From: a bacterium
GTDB lineage: Bacteria; Krumholzibacteriota; Krumholzibacteria; LZORAL124-64-63
Assembly (NCBI GenBank): GCA_016873405.1
Contig: VGXH01000120.1
Coordinates: 1-6,212 of the forward strand
Length of the DNA: 6,212 bases
Reading direction: 5' to 3'
A program made the position numbers and the translations under genes. Of the stretch, positions 5,582 to 6,212 are shown in pieces. Every line of letters begins with the position of its first letter. Position 1 is the stretch's first letter. A model generated the notes under the pieces. It searched no databases. It was not told the DNA's origin and worked only from the letters and a program-made list of their open reading frames with translations.

Positions 5582-6212
5582 TCAGTCCCAGCCCTCCGGA
5601 TGTCGCCGATGCCACTCGGTCGCCTGCTCGTACGCGCGCGCGACCGCCAGCAGCGTCGCCTCGTCATCCAGCCGGCCGACGAAACTGAGCGAAGCGAGCG
5701 GATTGTCGTGGCCGACGCCGCTGGGCACCACCACCTGCGGGTGGCCCGTCAGGTTGGTCACCAGCAGGCCGGGGCCCGCGAACGATGGCGTCACGTAGGC
5801 GTCGATCTCCTGGAACAGACTTGCCATGCCGGCCATCAGCAGCGCGCGATGGCGATTGGCCTGCACGTACTCCACGGCCGGGATGAGGTTGGCTGCGCGG
5901 AAGACGTTCGGCCAGGCGTCGCGAACCTGGCGGACCAGGAGGTCGTCGCGGCCGCTGAGCGTCAACTCCTGGAAGGCGGCGGCGGCCTCGGCCGAGAGGA
6001 TGATCGACAGCGCGTAGGGATCGACGCCCAGTTCGGCCACCGGCAGCGTGACCGGCACCAGCGTGGCGCCCTGCTCGGCGCAGAGGCGGCGCACCACGTC
6101 CAGGGCCTGCGCGTCGACCAGGCTGTCGGCCCGCGACTCGGCAAACGCGTCCTGCACCCAGCCGAGGCGCAGTCCCTTCAGCGTGCGGGCGCTGTCGTAG
6201 GGGAACGGCGCG
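5582..6212 (-). CDS. Amidase signature family enzyme, C-terminal part (N-terminus off right edge)
   Basis: The last 209 residues of a longer protein are visible; the frame stays open to the right edge, so a GTG inside it at 6157 is not the true start. The fragment reads 'LKGLRLGWVQDAF', then 'QALDVVRRLCAEQGATLVPV' and 'LPVAELGVDPYALSIILSAE', followed by 'FQEIDAYVTPSFAGPG', 'NLTGHPQVVVPSG' and 'LASLSFVGRLDDEATLLAVA'. This is the usual order of the C-terminal half of amidase signature enzymes (GatA-like hydrolases of C-N amide bonds): a segment after the catalytic core, 'D-x-TP', 'N-TG-P', then a closing helix. The Ser-cisSer-Lys catalytic triad lies in the missing half, so activity and substrate cannot be judged. 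It ends with a TGA, convergent with the kinase gene and 28 bases from its stop. No intrinsic terminator is visible in that gap. Confidence 0.88.
   Translation of the reverse strand, partial: APFPYDSARTLKGLRLGWVQDAFAESRADSLVDAQALDVVRRLCAEQGATLVPVTLPVAELGVDPYALSIILSAEAAAAFQELTLSGRDDLLVRQVRDAWPNVFRAANLIPAVEYVQANRHRALLMAGMASLFQEIDAYVTPSFAGPGLLVTNLTGHPQVVVPSGVGHDNPLASLSFVGRLDDEATLLAVARAYEQATEWHRRHPEGWD

Noticed and set aside
3418..5667. A 749-codon open frame on the minus strand, antisense to the sensor kinase
   Set aside because: Its translation is low-complexity, rich in Arg, Gly, His and Gln, with no domain, while the opposite strand shows complete kinase and receiver motifs. Long antisense frames are expected in GC-rich coding DNA.

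Overview
The window is GC-rich, at roughly two thirds G+C by eye, and holds five protein-coding genes. Two of them run off the edges. Three features suggest a free-living, high-GC, Gram-negative-type bacterium: clear Shine-Dalgarno sequences, a GTG and a TTG start, and exported proteins (a lipoprotein cytochrome and a Sec-exported propeller). The beta-propeller has the 'GDGPGE' motif often seen in Gemmatimonadota, Krumholzibacteriota/Eisenbacteria and related lineages, but a proteobacterium is not excluded. No tRNA, rRNA, CRISPR array, transposase or phage gene was seen.

Layout from left to right. (1) Positions 1-789, minus strand: the N-terminal part of an SO2930-type diheme c-type cytochrome lipoprotein, whose C-terminal end is off the left edge. 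Upstream of it (790-977) are a strong RBS, a candidate sigma70-type promoter and an 11-bp-arm inverted repeat that overlaps the -10 box. (2) 978-2252, minus: a secreted six-bladed beta-propeller protein. (3) 2453-3271, minus: a ferredoxin-like iron-sulfur protein with an N-terminal cluster domain and a Cys-rich C-terminal domain. A textbook intrinsic terminator follows it at 2399-2435, so it is probably transcribed alone. (4) 3272-3492: a 221-bp divergent regulatory region with an AT-rich island. It carries a perfect 14-bp palindrome placed exactly in the spacer of the ferredoxin's candidate promoter. (5) 3493-5553, plus: a cytosolic hybrid sensor kinase (PAS, coiled coil, HisKA, HATPase, REC, Hpt-like). 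(6) 5582-6212, minus: the C-terminal part of an amidase-signature-family enzyme, convergent with the kinase across only 28 bp.

How the genes may work together: the cytochrome and the iron-sulfur protein both point to electron transfer or redox metabolism. The kinase is transcribed divergently from the iron-sulfur gene and shares its control region. A regulatory link between those two is plausible but inferred. The beta-propeller and amidase have no visible functional tie to the rest.

The points most worth a second look are the Hpt-like domain of the kinase, which has lost its phospho-accepting histidine (Lys in its place), the palindromic operator candidate, and the iron-sulfur protein whose second cluster motif lacks one cysteine while its C-terminal domain adds several. 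I see no clearly new multi-gene system; most of the window is ordinary chromosomal sequence.
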